From positions 1-30,585 of IMG/VR virus record IMGVR_UViG_3300017760_000049: a stretch of 30,585 nucleotides of DNA. One strand, 5' to 3'. The stretch is from a virus. The position numbers were made by a program, and so were the translations under genes. The notes beneath the pieces were generated by a model. It was given only the letters and a program-made list of their open reading frames with translations. It was not told where the DNA came from and did no database searches. Numbering within the stretch: the first letter of the stretch is position 1; every line of letters begins with the position of its first letter. Shown one piece after another: positions 18,679 through 25,737 of this stretch.

Positions 18679-19226
18679 TATAACTCCCTTGCAGCTACAT
18701 CCCACTCTCCCTCTTCAGGACTTAGCATATTATTAAATCTATCTACGTTTCTCTGAGCACGACTGCCTACTTGCCCCCAATATTTTGTGTTTTCAAAATT
18801 ATCTTTGTGTGGATCTCTGTACTGAAGTTCAGCGGCAGCCATTCTCCAGTTAGTAATTTGATCAATGTTACTAGTAGACTTAGCAGCTTTTTTTATATAG
18901 CTGTAGGCATTTTTAAACTTGTTAGTCCAACCAAACCCCATGTTAAAAGTAAGGTCTAGTAATGCCATCTGCTGTTGAGTAGTAAAGTTTTTGTAGCCAG
19001 GTATGGTTTTAGTTTTTTCGTAGAACTTATTGAAATCCTCAATAAACATACGCTCAATAGTCTTATCGTTTACGTAATCTTTTAACTTAAGTTTACTATC
19101 TTTCGGCAACTTGTGACCAATACCTACAGTGAGATGACCTTCGGTATCTTTGTATACACGATTACGATAACCCTCGTTACGACGAAGCATTAACATCGCA
19201 CGTTCTCTAAACTCAACATCAGTCAT
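18678..19226 (-). CDS. Endolysin, T4-type lysozyme (glycoside hydrolase 24)
   Basis: From ATG 19226 the 182-residue protein has E18, D27 and T33 in RRNEGYRNRVYKDTEGHLTV followed by GIGH. The spacings (9 and 6) equal those of the E11-D20-T26 catalytic triad of T4 lysozyme. It would cut the glycan chains of peptidoglycan at lysis. Start choice: ATG 19226 overlaps the end of the Bbp19-like gene by eight bases. The frame stays open upstream to GTG 19382 and would add a hydrophobic leader, but that stretch overlaps the Bbp19-like gene and lacks a clear ribosome site. No holin was recognised in the window. Confidence 0.85.
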   Translation of the reverse strand: MTDVEFRERAMLMLRRNEGYRNRVYKDTEGHLTVGIGHKLPKDSKLKLKDYVNDKTIERMFIEDFNKFYEKTKTIPGYKNFTTQQQMALLDLTFNMGFGWTNKFKNAYSYIKKAAKSTSNIDQITNWRMAAAELQYRDPHKDNFENTKYWGQVGSRAQRNVDRFNNMLSPEEGEWDVAAREL

Positions 19227-19425
19227 TGCTACAGATTGCCTCGATGTACCTAAACATATCTTGCATACCGTTTCGGTAGGATGCTTCTGAATGACTGAGT
19301 GCTGAGCCGGCCTGCTTATCAATAGCACAAAAGTCACGAAGATCAGCAATAACTTTTTCACCGTCTGAGTTATGGAATACACTTCTATAAGAACCTACTA
19401 GGTTAAGTATCTCTTTTTCGCCCAT
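19219..19425 (-). CDS. Bbp19-like small phage protein
   Basis: The 68-residue protein contains ADLRDFCAIDKQAGSALSHS and ends with a helical stretch around NGMQDMFRYIEAI. D-F-C near the middle and an R-x-x-x-x-x-I helix near the C-terminus are characteristic of the Bbp19 family, small proteins encoded next to the portal gene in many podoviruses. Function is unknown; proximity to portal suggests a minor head or ejection component. Its ATG shares one base with the portal stop (TAATG), and its end overlaps the lysozyme start. Confidence 0.7.
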   Translation of the reverse strand: MGEKEILNLVGSYRSVFHNSDGEKVIADLRDFCAIDKQAGSALSHSEASYRNGMQDMFRYIEAICSND

Positions 19426-21068
19426 TACTGCCCTTGTAGTTGATTAATAATACTGTTATCAGCAACATCTCCACTTACCTTCTGTGCGGCATCAGCCAAC
19501 TTAGGTGCAGCATCAATCGCCATTTGCTGTTGTTGCATCATCATCTCTTGTTCACGTTCCTCAGCCACAACCTCTGGGTCTTTAAGTGCATTCATGCTAG
19601 AACTGTTTGCATACCATATCTCACGGAACAGCTTGTCTGGGTCGATGTTCTTCAATGACTCAAGCATCTGTGGATTCATTTGAGATAGCTCACCAAACAC
19701 ACGTAGCGTGTTAATAGCACCCATAGTCTCAAATGACTTGGTTGCCATAGACAAACGGCCAACATAGTCTACTTCGTATTGCGGAGAGTCTAACAACTCT
19801 TTTGGCATAGGCGGTAGCAATTTACGCTTAGCACAAATAAAGTATATGTGATTCATTAGAGGCGTTATATGCTCTTCAATGTAACGAGATACAAATGGTG
19901 CAAGCGTCATCAAGTCAGTAGTCATACGCTCACTAACTTCTGTAGCGGTCATATTTCTGTACTGGTCTAGTGGACGAAACAGATGATTAAAGAACATACG
20001 TTTGATTTGATCGTCATGCAACTTGTACATATCCATAGCTATGCCAGGATCACCATTAGGTGCTAGACGCTCTGGCTTGCCATTAGGGTTGGTTGCTCTC
20101 CAGCGAATAAATGAACCAGCTCGGTTACTCATACCCGAAACACTATCGTCATCAGGAATCAACCACTGTGGGTTAGCGTGTTGCTCTGCTGAAATCATCA
20201 TAGAGCGGTAGATAACATTCGTGCGACGAGCAGTACCCAAGATCATACTCATAGGCGAACGACCATATACCTCTTCGTTGCCAACCATAAAGCGTGATAC
20301 TTTGTACGGATTAAAATCAAATCCGCTTTCTTTTAGTATCTTTCCGTTTTGTCTGGCTACATGATAAGATGCAAAAGGCTTGTCTGTGTTCTTCTTACTG
20401 TTTTTTGTATAGTCAAGTCGTGGCTCGATGAAGTGAATAAACTTGTACTTCTTGTCGTAGTTAGTATCTACTTCATTTACAATGTGACCTAGCTCAGCAG
20501 CAATAAGAGCTTCTGTTCCAAACTTCTGAATACATTGGCGTGGAGTAAGCTGATATTCTCTAGCTACAGTGTCAACCATACCATTATGATTTTCATCGAT
20601 TCTAATATCACGAATCACAATGTTACGAAAACGCACAATATCCTTCTCATCTTCTTCGATTGTTAAACAGTTAGTGCCAAAACAACCAAGAGATAGTAGT
20701 GCTTGAAACTCTTCCTGCGAGAAGTTAGAACCAATTAAAACCTGATGTATGATGCGGCTTACTTCTTCAAAGTAGTTAGCTACGTTATCGTTAGCCATTA
20801 ACTGTGGGAAAGGATGTCTATACTTAGCCCATACAGTGTTCGGTGGGAACATATGCGAAAAGAACCCTGCTGCAAACGAATAGTTAGCTTCGATGCAGGT
20901 ATCAATCATACGCTGTGGAGGCTTCTCCTGGCCAGCTACACGAATACGATTAATGTTGTCATTTGTTTGATAGCACCAGTCTGCACATTCCTGCCACAGA
21001 TTCATCCAGTTACCGATAACATTTGAGTTCATGCTATCGTAACGTTTAATTATATTTTTGCCGTCCAT
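19425..21068 (-). CDS. Portal protein (T7-type head-tail connector)
   Basis: A 547-residue protein of family-typical length. The block IDTCIEANYSFAAGFFSHMF followed by PPNTVWAKYR near residues 55-85, the VYGRSPMSMILGTARRTNVI block near 270 and the MTATEVSERM helix near 370 are typical of T7 gp8-type connectors. The C-terminus is Gln/Met-rich (EREQEMMMQQQQMAIDAAPK), likely disordered inside the head. The dodecameric ring forms the DNA gate and the docking site for terminase and tail tubular A. Start ATG 21068 shares one base with the stop of the upstream proline-rich gene. Confidence 0.93.
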   Translation of the reverse strand: MDGKNIIKRYDSMNSNVIGNWMNLWQECADWCYQTNDNINRIRVAGQEKPPQRMIDTCIEANYSFAAGFFSHMFPPNTVWAKYRHPFPQLMANDNVANYFEEVSRIIHQVLIGSNFSQEEFQALLSLGCFGTNCLTIEEDEKDIVRFRNIVIRDIRIDENHNGMVDTVAREYQLTPRQCIQKFGTEALIAAELGHIVNEVDTNYDKKYKFIHFIEPRLDYTKNSKKNTDKPFASYHVARQNGKILKESGFDFNPYKVSRFMVGNEEVYGRSPMSMILGTARRTNVIYRSMMISAEQHANPQWLIPDDDSVSGMSNRAGSFIRWRATNPNGKPERLAPNGDPGIAMDMYKLHDDQIKRMFFNHLFRPLDQYRNMTATEVSERMTTDLMTLAPFVSRYIEEHITPLMNHIYFICAKRKLLPPMPKELLDSPQYEVDYVGRLSMATKSFETMGAINTLRVFGELSQMNPQMLESLKNIDPDKLFREIWYANSSSMNALKDPEVVAEEREQEMMMQQQQMAIDAAPKLADAAQKVSGDVADNSIINQLQGQ

Positions 21069-21247
21069 TATCCTAACTTCTCACTTCCACCGAGCCGTGA
21101 GGTTAAAATGGTAGATGCGTAACCACGACGTTGTTGTGATTGTTTGCGTCCCAGCTCCATCTGAGCAGAAACATCTCGACGCTCAACAGGGGGTGCAGGT
21201 GGTGGTGGTGGTGGTGGTGTCGGTGGTGGTTTTGGTGCTGATCCCAT
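21068..21247 (-). CDS. Small proline-rich head-region protein, 59 aa
   Basis: ATG 21247 to TAA 21068-21070 gives MGSAPKPPPTPPPPPPPAPP followed by VERRDVSAQMELGRKQSQQR and a C-terminus containing GYASTILTSRLGG. The poly-proline tract is encoded by a (GGT) repeat on the plus strand. Proteins with a short proline run and a R-R-x-x-S-T-I-L-T-x-x-L-G ending occur next to podoviral portals, from memory; function unknown. An AGGAG-type site (AGGAGATATT) precedes the ATG and the stop overlaps the portal start. Confidence 0.7.
   Translation of the reverse strand: MGSAPKPPPTPPPPPPPAPPVERRDVSAQMELGRKQSQQRRGYASTILTSRLGGSEKLG
21198..21230 (+). repeat. (GGT)7 and (GGT)3 trinucleotide repeat encoding poly-proline
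   Basis: Seven GGT units at 21198-21218 and three more at 21222-21230, separated by GTC, form the proline tract of the minus-strand 59-aa gene. Slippage would change proline number in steps of one without a frameshift. Confidence 0.9.
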
Positions 21248-21255
21248 AATATCTC

Positions 21256-21483
21256 CTAACCTAATAAGGTTCTTCCTCCGTAAGTGTAAATATTCCTAGG
21301 CTTTTGAGCCTCCTCTAATGAAAACGTAGTCATGCCTCTCATTCTTTGTTGAGTTTGCTCTCCTGTTTCTCCAGTATAAGCTCCTTCTTTAGCTTCTATT
21401 TGAGATTCCCTTAAACGTTTTTGTTTAACGATTTTAGGTTCAGGTAGTTTATATTCGGTTTTAGCTGGTGAGCTACTTCCCAT
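21256..21483 (-). CDS. Small phage protein of unknown function, 75 aa
   Basis: Begins MGSSSPAKTEYKLPEPKIVK and ends with RNIYTYGGRTLLG; charged and probably disordered through the middle. It shares the MGSxxP opening with the next gene downstream (MGSAPK), and both end in a short hydrophobic/Gly segment (TSRLGG versus GGRTLLG), so the two may be distant paralogues or have a common role near the portal. ATG 21483 overlaps the end of the preceding gene. Function unknown. Confidence 0.65.
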   Translation of the reverse strand: MGSSSPAKTEYKLPEPKIVKQKRLRESQIEAKEGAYTGETGEQTQQRMRGMTTFSLEEAQKPRNIYTYGGRTLLG

Positions 21484-21799
21484 AACGCCTCATTATTTTT
21501 TTAAATTCAATCAGCCTATAGTTGCTATCAAACCGCTCAAAACAAATAAAATCAAGCGGCTCAACTAAATCAAAAAGTGGCCTAGGATTTCCTGCGAGCA
21601 AATATATAAACCAAGTATCAAGTTTGTCAAGTTCTTTTTCAGAGTTTTTTACTATTGAATTTGAATAAGTTTTATAACCACACACAAAAACTTCATCATT
21701 ATTAATAATAACACCATGCTCACCGCAATAATCTAGTACGCTGTAGAAATCATTAACATCTTCGTAAAGGCTTCTAGCTTCTTTATACGGACTTAACAT
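21473..21799 (-). CDS. Conserved-looking hypothetical protein between terminase and portal, 108 aa
   Basis: The protein is globular in composition, with mixed strands and helices: MLSPYKEARSLYEDVNDFYS at the start, LDTWFIYLLAGNP in the middle and FERFDSNYRLIEFKKIMRRY at the end. The size and the LAGNP...FERFD...YRLYxF-like ending remind me of the small GNAT-like proteins (DUF2833 type) encoded near the structural genes of T7-like phages, but no acetyl-CoA motif is visible, so this is a weak suggestion. ATG 21799 overlaps the end of the large terminase gene by seven bases. Confidence 0.6.
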   Translation of the reverse strand: MLSPYKEARSLYEDVNDFYSVLDYCGEHGVIINNDEVFVCGYKTYSNSIVKNSEKELDKLDTWFIYLLAGNPRPLFDLVEPLDFICFERFDSNYRLIEFKKIMRRYGK

Positions 21800-23172
21800 A
21801 CGAAATAGTCATCCTCATAATGCGTATGGTTTACACGTGTTTTATTACGCAACAAATACTCGTCTACCATATTATGATGCAAAGCCATAAACATCATTCG
21901 GGCTGCGTCTGCTCCGTGTGAGTGCTCGTTGTGCAAGATTTTTCCAGTATTGGGATTCCATTGGTAGTTCGTGAGATGCTCCAACAACCCAGAAGCTCGT
22001 CCATCGATGTATATATTTGGCAAGTTGCGGCGAACAATTTCGATGTCATCACGGACTGAATTCGTTTTGGGAATCGGACGTACTTCAAAACCAAACTCAG
22101 TACGACAAAAATCAATAATGTTGATACCGGTACTGTTACTTCGTTTCTTAGAATCGTGGGGCATATAGTGTCCGGCATACTTGTATCCTTTCTCGTTTAT
22201 TACATCTATGTAGTGTTTTATGTCGTGACCAGTGTTCTCGTAGTAGTCAATAATATAGGGTGTACTACCAGACATCCTGGCAAATACAATAGCCGTAGGA
22301 TCATCCATACCCAAGTCCCAGAATGTGTATACAGGTTGACCATTTAGCTGAAAATCACCTATTCTGCCATCATTGTGTAGCTTAGTCATTTCATATCCGT
22401 ACACAGAGTTAGCCACATCCGCTACAGCTTCGTTTAGATACTCCTGCCTAGCTAGTGAGTATGAGATCATCTTTGAGTCAACTCGATCTTGTACGTTCAA
22501 GTATGGACGATTAGTCAATGGGTCTGTCTGGCCAAGCAACTCTGGGTTCAAGTTCATTTCATCACCTACCCAAGCGTATCGTTTTGTTTGTTTTGGCGTT
22601 AACCACTCGCAGTACCAGTCAGGGTCAGCCTTGTTAGCTTGGTACATCTGATACAACTGGTTCTTTTTACCACGCATAGTTCCGTTGGCGATAAGAAAAG
22701 CGTTACCTTCGTCTAAAATAGGCGACAAGAACCCGGTCACTTCTTCTTTGTGCAAAGAAAACTCAGACAAGGCATAGCCATAACCACCCTGCCCCACAAA
22801 GTCTAGGTTGTCTGTACCGCTGAAGTTAATCACAGAGCCATTTATCAGACCTATCTTCATATCGGTATTGTTTTTGTACAACACAGTCTCAGGAGGGAAT
22901 ATCAAGTCTAATAGGTGACCACCCTTGCCGTTAATTGTAACAATATTGTTCCATATTGCACGTTCAGCCCACTTCCTAGTAGGAAATAGGTAGTAGTATG
23001 ACCCAACACGCTGTAAAGCTCTCTTAGACAATATAGAAGCTGTGGTTACATCCTTACCATGACGACGAGGCCAGGATATTAAGATGTTACGAACACCCCT
23101 ATCCATCTCTCGCCAGCAGTCAAGCTGATACTCTCTAGGCTTTAGTTGTGGTATTGTTATCTTGGTAAGCAT
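21793..23172 (-). CDS. terL: Large terminase subunit
   Basis: A 459-residue packaging motor. The ATPase half has a Walker-A-like SWPRRHGKD at 33-41 (family form of GxGK, with K40) and a Walker-B-like GYALSEF near 130. The nuclease half shows the acidic metal-ligand blocks YTFWDLGMDDPTAIV near 265, YMPHDSKK near 325 and HSHGADAARMMFMAL near 420. It cuts the concatemer and drives DNA through the portal. The start overlaps the end of the small-terminase candidate by 38 bases, as is common for the terS-terL pair. Confidence 0.95.
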   Translation of the reverse strand: MLTKITIPQLKPREYQLDCWREMDRGVRNILISWPRRHGKDVTTASILSKRALQRVGSYYYLFPTRKWAERAIWNNIVTINGKGGHLLDLIFPPETVLYKNNTDMKIGLINGSVINFSGTDNLDFVGQGGYGYALSEFSLHKEEVTGFLSPILDEGNAFLIANGTMRGKKNQLYQMYQANKADPDWYCEWLTPKQTKRYAWVGDEMNLNPELLGQTDPLTNRPYLNVQDRVDSKMISYSLARQEYLNEAVADVANSVYGYEMTKLHNDGRIGDFQLNGQPVYTFWDLGMDDPTAIVFARMSGSTPYIIDYYENTGHDIKHYIDVINEKGYKYAGHYMPHDSKKRSNSTGINIIDFCRTEFGFEVRPIPKTNSVRDDIEIVRRNLPNIYIDGRASGLLEHLTNYQWNPNTGKILHNEHSHGADAARMMFMALHHNMVDEYLLRNKTRVNHTHYEDDYFVC

Positions 23173-23452
23173 TTACAAAATCCACCATCTGTATAATTAT
23201 ATCCCTCTCAGCTTCACCCAAACCAAGCTGTCTCGATAGCTCCTTACCAGAAGCTGCATTACCATCGGCTGTCTGCTGTAGCAAATATTCCCAAACCTGT
23301 TGCTGTACCGTCTCCTTGTCCGAAAAGTCAATGGTCACCTTCTCTTTAACCTTATCCTTTTTGCGTCTAAATTCAGCCAACTCTTGGGCGTAAGCCCAAA
23401 ATTTTTTATTATCACCTTCTTTGAGGTCGTTATAGATAGTCTGAGCACTCAC
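23135..23452 (-). CDS. terS: Putative small terminase subunit
   Basis: The 105-residue protein begins at GTG 23452, which shares GTGA with the stop of the 53-aa gene upstream. It is helical and charged (KKFWAYAQELAEFRRKKDKV), with a possible helix-turn-helix around GKELSRQLGLGEAERDIIIQ. Position directly before and overlapping the large terminase, plus size, support small terminase, which recognises the packaging site and stimulates the motor. No family-specific motif was recognised, hence moderate confidence. Confidence 0.65.
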   Translation of the reverse strand: MSAQTIYNDLKEGDNKKFWAYAQELAEFRRKKDKVKEKVTIDFSDKETVQQQVWEYLLQQTADGNAASGKELSRQLGLGEAERDIIIQMVDFVNAYQDNNTTTKA

Positions 23453-23610
23453 TTCTTAGACCAGTTTATCTCATCGTAGTTCGAGCGATATTTCTCTTTG
23501 TCAAACATAGCGTATGTGTAGTTATCTCCTGCCCTAGTCTTATTCTTACGCCAATCACGCTCGTCCTGACCCTCTTGTGTAAACTGTCTTGGTACATTAC
23601 CCTTCGGCAT
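23449..23610 (-). CDS. Small hydrophilic protein upstream of terminase, 53 aa
   Basis: ATG 23610 to TGA 23449-23451 reads MPKGNVPRQFTQEGQDERDW, then KNKTRAGDNYTYAMFDKEKY and a short tail ending WSKK. It is highly charged, with no membrane segment or metal site. It overlaps its upstream neighbour by 14 bases and the GTG of the small terminase by four, so it belongs to a tightly coupled cluster. Function unknown. Confidence 0.6.
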   Translation of the reverse strand: MPKGNVPRQFTQEGQDERDWRKNKTRAGDNYTYAMFDKEKYRSNYDEINWSKK

Positions 23611-23740
23611 CTTCAAGCTCCACTACAAAACAATCCATACATACACGCTCTTCAATATACCCCTCTTCATCAACAATCTCAAAAATAGGGTTATCTTCGC
23701 TGTCAATACAACCGCATCTCTCACAGACCTTAATCTTCAT
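23597..23740 (-). CDS. Tiny zinc-ribbon protein, 47 aa
   Basis: From ATG 23740 the protein reads MKIKVCERCGCIDSEDNP, an acidic middle, then RVCMDCFVVELED. Two C-x-x-C pairs about 29 residues apart predict one structural zinc site. Overlapping starts and stops link it with the neighbouring genes on both sides. Such mini zinc ribbons often bind RNA polymerase, nucleic acid or another protein; nothing here says which. Confidence 0.65.
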   Translation of the reverse strand: MKIKVCERCGCIDSEDNPIFEIVDEEGYIEERVCMDCFVVELEDAEG

Positions 23741-23873
23741 AGTTTACCTCATATGTCTCGTCAAATTCACAACCACAGTATGGACAAAAGGTTGGATCAT
23801 TGATATTATCATCCATATCAGCTATAAAAAAATAATTTTTACACGTGCCACATTCTATATAAGCAATATCCAT
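23730..23873 (-). CDS. Tiny zinc-ribbon protein, first gene of the leftward block, 47 aa
   Basis: ATG 23873, preceded by AAGGCGG, opens MDIAYIECGTCKNYFF, then an acidic stretch, then FCPYCGCEFDETYEV. C8, C11 and the CPYC pair give a four-cysteine zinc ribbon. It is the first gene after the divergent control region, so it should be made first among the leftward genes. Its length equals that of the next gene, another two-CxxC ribbon, suggesting a duplicated pair, though sequence similarity is low. Confidence 0.7.
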   Translation of the reverse strand: MDIAYIECGTCKNYFFIADMDDNINDPTFCPYCGCEFDETYEVNYED

Positions 23874-23929
23874 AACCGCCTTATAATGCTTAACCTCTAT
23901 TACAGTCAAGAATAAATGCCCAAAAATTT

Positions 23930-23956
23930 AAAAGTTTATAAAAGGTCTAAACTTTT
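23930..23956. repeat. Nine-base inverted repeat, candidate operator
   Basis: AAAAGTTTA (23930-23938) and TAAACTTTT (23948-23956) are exact inverted copies separated by nine bases. The repeat overlaps the -10 element and most of the spacer of the candidate leftward promoter, so a bound dimer would block polymerase. Confidence 0.55.
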
Positions 23957-23964
23957 TATTGCAA
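23935..23964 (-). promoter_or_regulatory. Candidate leftward promoter
   Basis: On the minus strand TTGCAA (23964-23959), 18 bases, then TATAAA (23940-23935). Transcription would start about 55 bases before the first zinc-ribbon gene. A second weaker match, TTGACT-18-TATAAG, lies closer to the gene, but its -10 touches the ribosome site. Confidence 0.45.
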
Positions 23965-24154
23965 AATTAAAAGCGATTCGACCCCACCCCCCAATCGAAC
24001 CCCCCAGTGTTTGCAACTCTTTGTCAGACCATATTGTTTACCTGAGATGTGTGAAGACCCCGGCCAGTATAATTTATTATTCAGACGAGGGCGTTGTTTT
24101 GGACGATTGTCAAACAAATTGATCAGAAACTTTCAGGCTGGCACATCTGATGCT

Positions 24155-24277
24155 ATGTGTGTGTGCGTAGAGAGCTCTCAAACTGCACCGAAAGAATGTC
24201 TAAACTACCTCTTTTATTTTGTTGTTCTATGTATAGGGATTGTTTACTATTTATGGAGTTGGTTGGTTAATGGTTAG
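24155..24277 (+). CDS. Possible 40-aa single-pass membrane peptide
   Basis: ATG 24155 opens MCVCVESSQTAPKECL followed by a continuous hydrophobic segment YLFYFVVLCIGIVYYLWSWL and a short VNG tail. The membrane helix is convincing in itself, but there is no good ribosome site, and the same bases contain the best rightward promoter, so the frame may be an accident of T-rich DNA. If real it could be a small holin-like or membrane-stress peptide. Confidence 0.25.
   Translation: MCVCVESSQTAPKECLNYLFYFVVLCIGIVYYLWSWLVNG
24222..24250 (+). promoter_or_regulatory. Candidate early rightward promoter
   Basis: TTGTTC (24222-24227), 17 bases, then TACTAT (24245-24250), four of six in the -10. It would give a leader of about 50 bases ending in AACAAGGAGCAC before the first early gene. 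The -35 is weak, so an activator or a phage polymerase cannot be excluded. Confidence 0.4.
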
Positions 24278-24308
24278 CTAATCACATAAGCACAACAAGG
24301 AGCACAAA

Positions 24309-24575
24309 ATGAAACGAGTAATACATGAGACGCATTATAAAGGCTGCACGCTAGATGATGTGAAGCAAGCTATAGCAGATGGAGCAATGCCACGAGCTAA
24401 TGCACAGATGGTAGACGGACACGCAAAGATGGTTGTGTCTGATTATCTTGGCAAAGTAGATTACAATGAAAATGGTGAACGTGTAGAGCATACATATGAT
24501 TTCGACTGGTCACATACCGCAGAGATCAGAGATTACCTAAACGAAGATTATGAGGGAGGATTCTATGTTGTATAA
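24309..24575 (+). CDS. First early gene, small protein of unknown function, 88 aa
   Basis: The protein reads MKRVIHETHYKGCTLDDVKQ at the start and ends with HTAEIRDYLNEDYEGGFYVV; it is acidic, without membrane segments or a recognisable motif. A strong AAGGAG site seven bases before the ATG and its first position in the early operon suggest high early expression, as is usual for host-takeover proteins. I do not recognise the family. Confidence 0.75.
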   Translation: MKRVIHETHYKGCTLDDVKQAIADGAMPRANAQMVDGHAKMVVSDYLGKVDYNENGERVEHTYDFDWSHTAEIRDYLNEDYEGGFYVV

Positions 24576-24780
24576 CAATCCGCAGCCACCAATCGACCCA
24601 CCAGAGTATGGTTCATATTCTGAGGACGATTTTACACGCTACACGATCACAATCGATGTGACACTCAACACGCTTGAGTATGATGTTGAGACATATGTTG
24701 AATCGTTGATCAAAGAGAAGCTCACCGATGAAGATATTGGTGAGGAGTTAAACAGCATCAAGTTTGAGGAGGTGCAGTAA
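24565..24780 (+). CDS. Small acidic early protein, 71 aa
   Basis: I choose ATG 24565 (MLYNNPQPPIDPPEYGSYSE) because GGGAGGA lies four bases upstream; an in-frame ATG at 24550 would add five residues but has no ribosome site. The rest, with the strand-like TRYTITIDVTLNTLEYDVET and an acidic helix, is compact and negatively charged, like many small phage inhibitors of host proteins, though no target can be named. It overlaps the first gene by 11 bases and the next by one (TAATG). Confidence 0.65.
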   Translation: MLYNNPQPPIDPPEYGSYSEDDFTRYTITIDVTLNTLEYDVETYVESLIKEKLTDEDIGEELNSIKFEEVQ

Positions 24781-25052
24781 TGAATGACGAATTAAAAAAA
24801 TTAATCAAAAAGCTAGACTTGGAGGAAGGGATTTCCAAGAAGCGGTATGAATTGGAAGAATTAAGTTACGATATGGATGTCCCCTCATATGAGGATAATG
24901 GTAAATTAGAAAGGGCAAGGGCAGATTGGAAGCAAAAATTTGCGGTATGTGTAGCAGTCTCCAAAGCTCTGGGACAAGATGAGCAGGGAAACGATATATA
25001 CTTTAAACTTCTAAAAGAGGAGGAGGCAAAATATGTATTCAACGAAGGATAA
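24780..25052 (+). CDS. Small charged helical early protein, 90 aa
   Basis: The ATG overlaps the previous stop (TAATG) and is preceded by GAGGAGG. The sequence begins MNDELKKLIKKLDLEEGISK and is almost entirely charged helix with heptad-like spacing through about residue 60, so a short coiled coil is likely. No catalytic or metal-binding motif is visible. Function unknown. Confidence 0.65.
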   Translation: MNDELKKLIKKLDLEEGISKKRYELEELSYDMDVPSYEDNGKLERARADWKQKFAVCVAVSKALGQDEQGNDIYFKLLKEEEAKYVFNEG

Positions 25053-25389
25053 ATCACCGCTAGAAGCGGTACAAGGTATGCTCGTTTGGGTGTACGATTG
25101 CAGTCTAGGCAATTCAAGTAATGGCGGTTTATCGTCATATTGTCAGATACTAGAGATCGGTAAGGATATTGAGCTTGTGAAGGGCAATCTCGGCTCATGC
25201 ATCGCTAGACCGATTAAAAAGCCACCAGAAGGTCATATCGGATGGATGAGTGGTGGGTGCTACATATCCACTCACGACAGTCGGTTCAGTGAAGCAGTTG
25301 AGCATATACTCGGTCATCGATTCTATGGTGCGATACCATTGCATGACCGCAGTGAGACTCAAGAGATGTATGATAGAATGTGGCATTAA
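25033..25389 (+). CDS. Early protein of unknown function, 118 aa
   Basis: Starts inside the end of the previous gene (20-base overlap) with AGAGGAGGAGG upstream. The N-terminal half is beta-rich (GMLVWVYDCSLGNSS, YCQILEIGKDIELVKGNLGS), like a small barrel such as an SH3-like fold. The C-terminal half has two cysteines and several histidines. No known family recognised. Position suggests an early accessory role. Confidence 0.65.
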   Translation: MYSTKDKSPLEAVQGMLVWVYDCSLGNSSNGGLSSYCQILEIGKDIELVKGNLGSCIARPIKKPPEGHIGWMSGGCYISTHDSRFSEAVEHILGHRFYGAIPLHDRSETQEMYDRMWH

Positions 25390-25399
25390 GGAGATGAGT

Positions 25400-25564
25400 A
25401 TGGACAGCAAACAAAAAAAGAATTACACCATCGCAGTGATGGATGTGATAAGCAGATCAATGGAGATGATCAGCAAATATCCAGATCAGTCCGTTGGGAT
25501 TATTAATCATATGAAGGAGCGGTTGAATGAACTGCTCTTTGAATACATGGAGGTAGAATCATGA
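25400..25564 (+). CDS. Small helical early protein, 54 aa
   Basis: ATG 25400 is chosen because AAGGAG ends six bases upstream; ATG 25394 in the same frame sits too close to it. The product begins MDSKQKKNYTIAVMDVISRS and continues as methionine-rich amphipathic helices. Its stop overlaps the next ATG in ATGA, indicating coupling. Function unknown. Confidence 0.6.
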   Translation: MDSKQKKNYTIAVMDVISRSMEMISKYPDQSVGIINHMKERLNELLFEYMEVES

Positions 25565-25737
25565 GTAGGTGCAATAAAATTGAAGCAGAAGATATTTACT
25601 TTGCCATCATAGAACACTTAAACATGGAACATCTTTGCATTGAAGATGATCCCGATGGCGGTACTCGTAATACTGAATATGGTCGTGATTTATATTATAT
25701 GATAGATGATCTATTTAATCAGGAGGTGGAATTATGA
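25561..25737 (+). CDS. Small acidic early protein, 58 aa
   Basis: ATG 25561 to TGA 25735-25737 reads MSRCNKIEAEDIYFAIIEHL, then EHLCIEDDPDGGTRNTEYGR and ends near FNQEVEL. It is acidic and helical. Both ends overlap neighbours by ATGA, and AGGTAG lies upstream of the start. These coupled starts support the gene despite its size. No family recognised. Confidence 0.6.
   Translation: MSRCNKIEAEDIYFAIIEHLNMEHLCIEDDPDGGTRNTEYGRDLYYMIDDLFNQEVEL

Larger units (their letters stand above)
23874..24308. promoter_or_regulatory. Divergent control region between leftward late and rightward early genes
   Basis: This 435-base stretch separates the two transcription halves. It holds candidate promoters in both directions, a nine-base inverted repeat, runs of C at 23982-24005, a TTGACA on the minus strand at about 24105-24110 without a good -10, a TATAAT on the plus strand at 24068-24073 without a good -35, and AATTGATCA near 24118. 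Two plus-strand open frames cross it, but only a 40-codon one is mildly convincing. Origin function is possible but not shown. Confidence 0.6.

Noticed and set aside
23589-23915. 108-codon plus-strand frame opposite the zinc-ribbon genes
   Set aside because: Low-complexity Ser-rich start and antisense to three tightly coupled minus-strand genes that have ribosome sites and CxxC motifs.
23970-24010. tRNA-like T-arm (GGTTCGATT on the minus strand)
   Set aside because: The bases flanking the loop are G on both sides and cannot pair; no acceptor, D or anticodon arm was found nearby.
23916-24122. 68-codon plus-strand frame in the divergent region (MPKNLKVYKRSKLFIAKLKA...)
   Set aside because: No ribosome site, it crosses the candidate leftward promoter and the C-runs, and the composition changes along its length.
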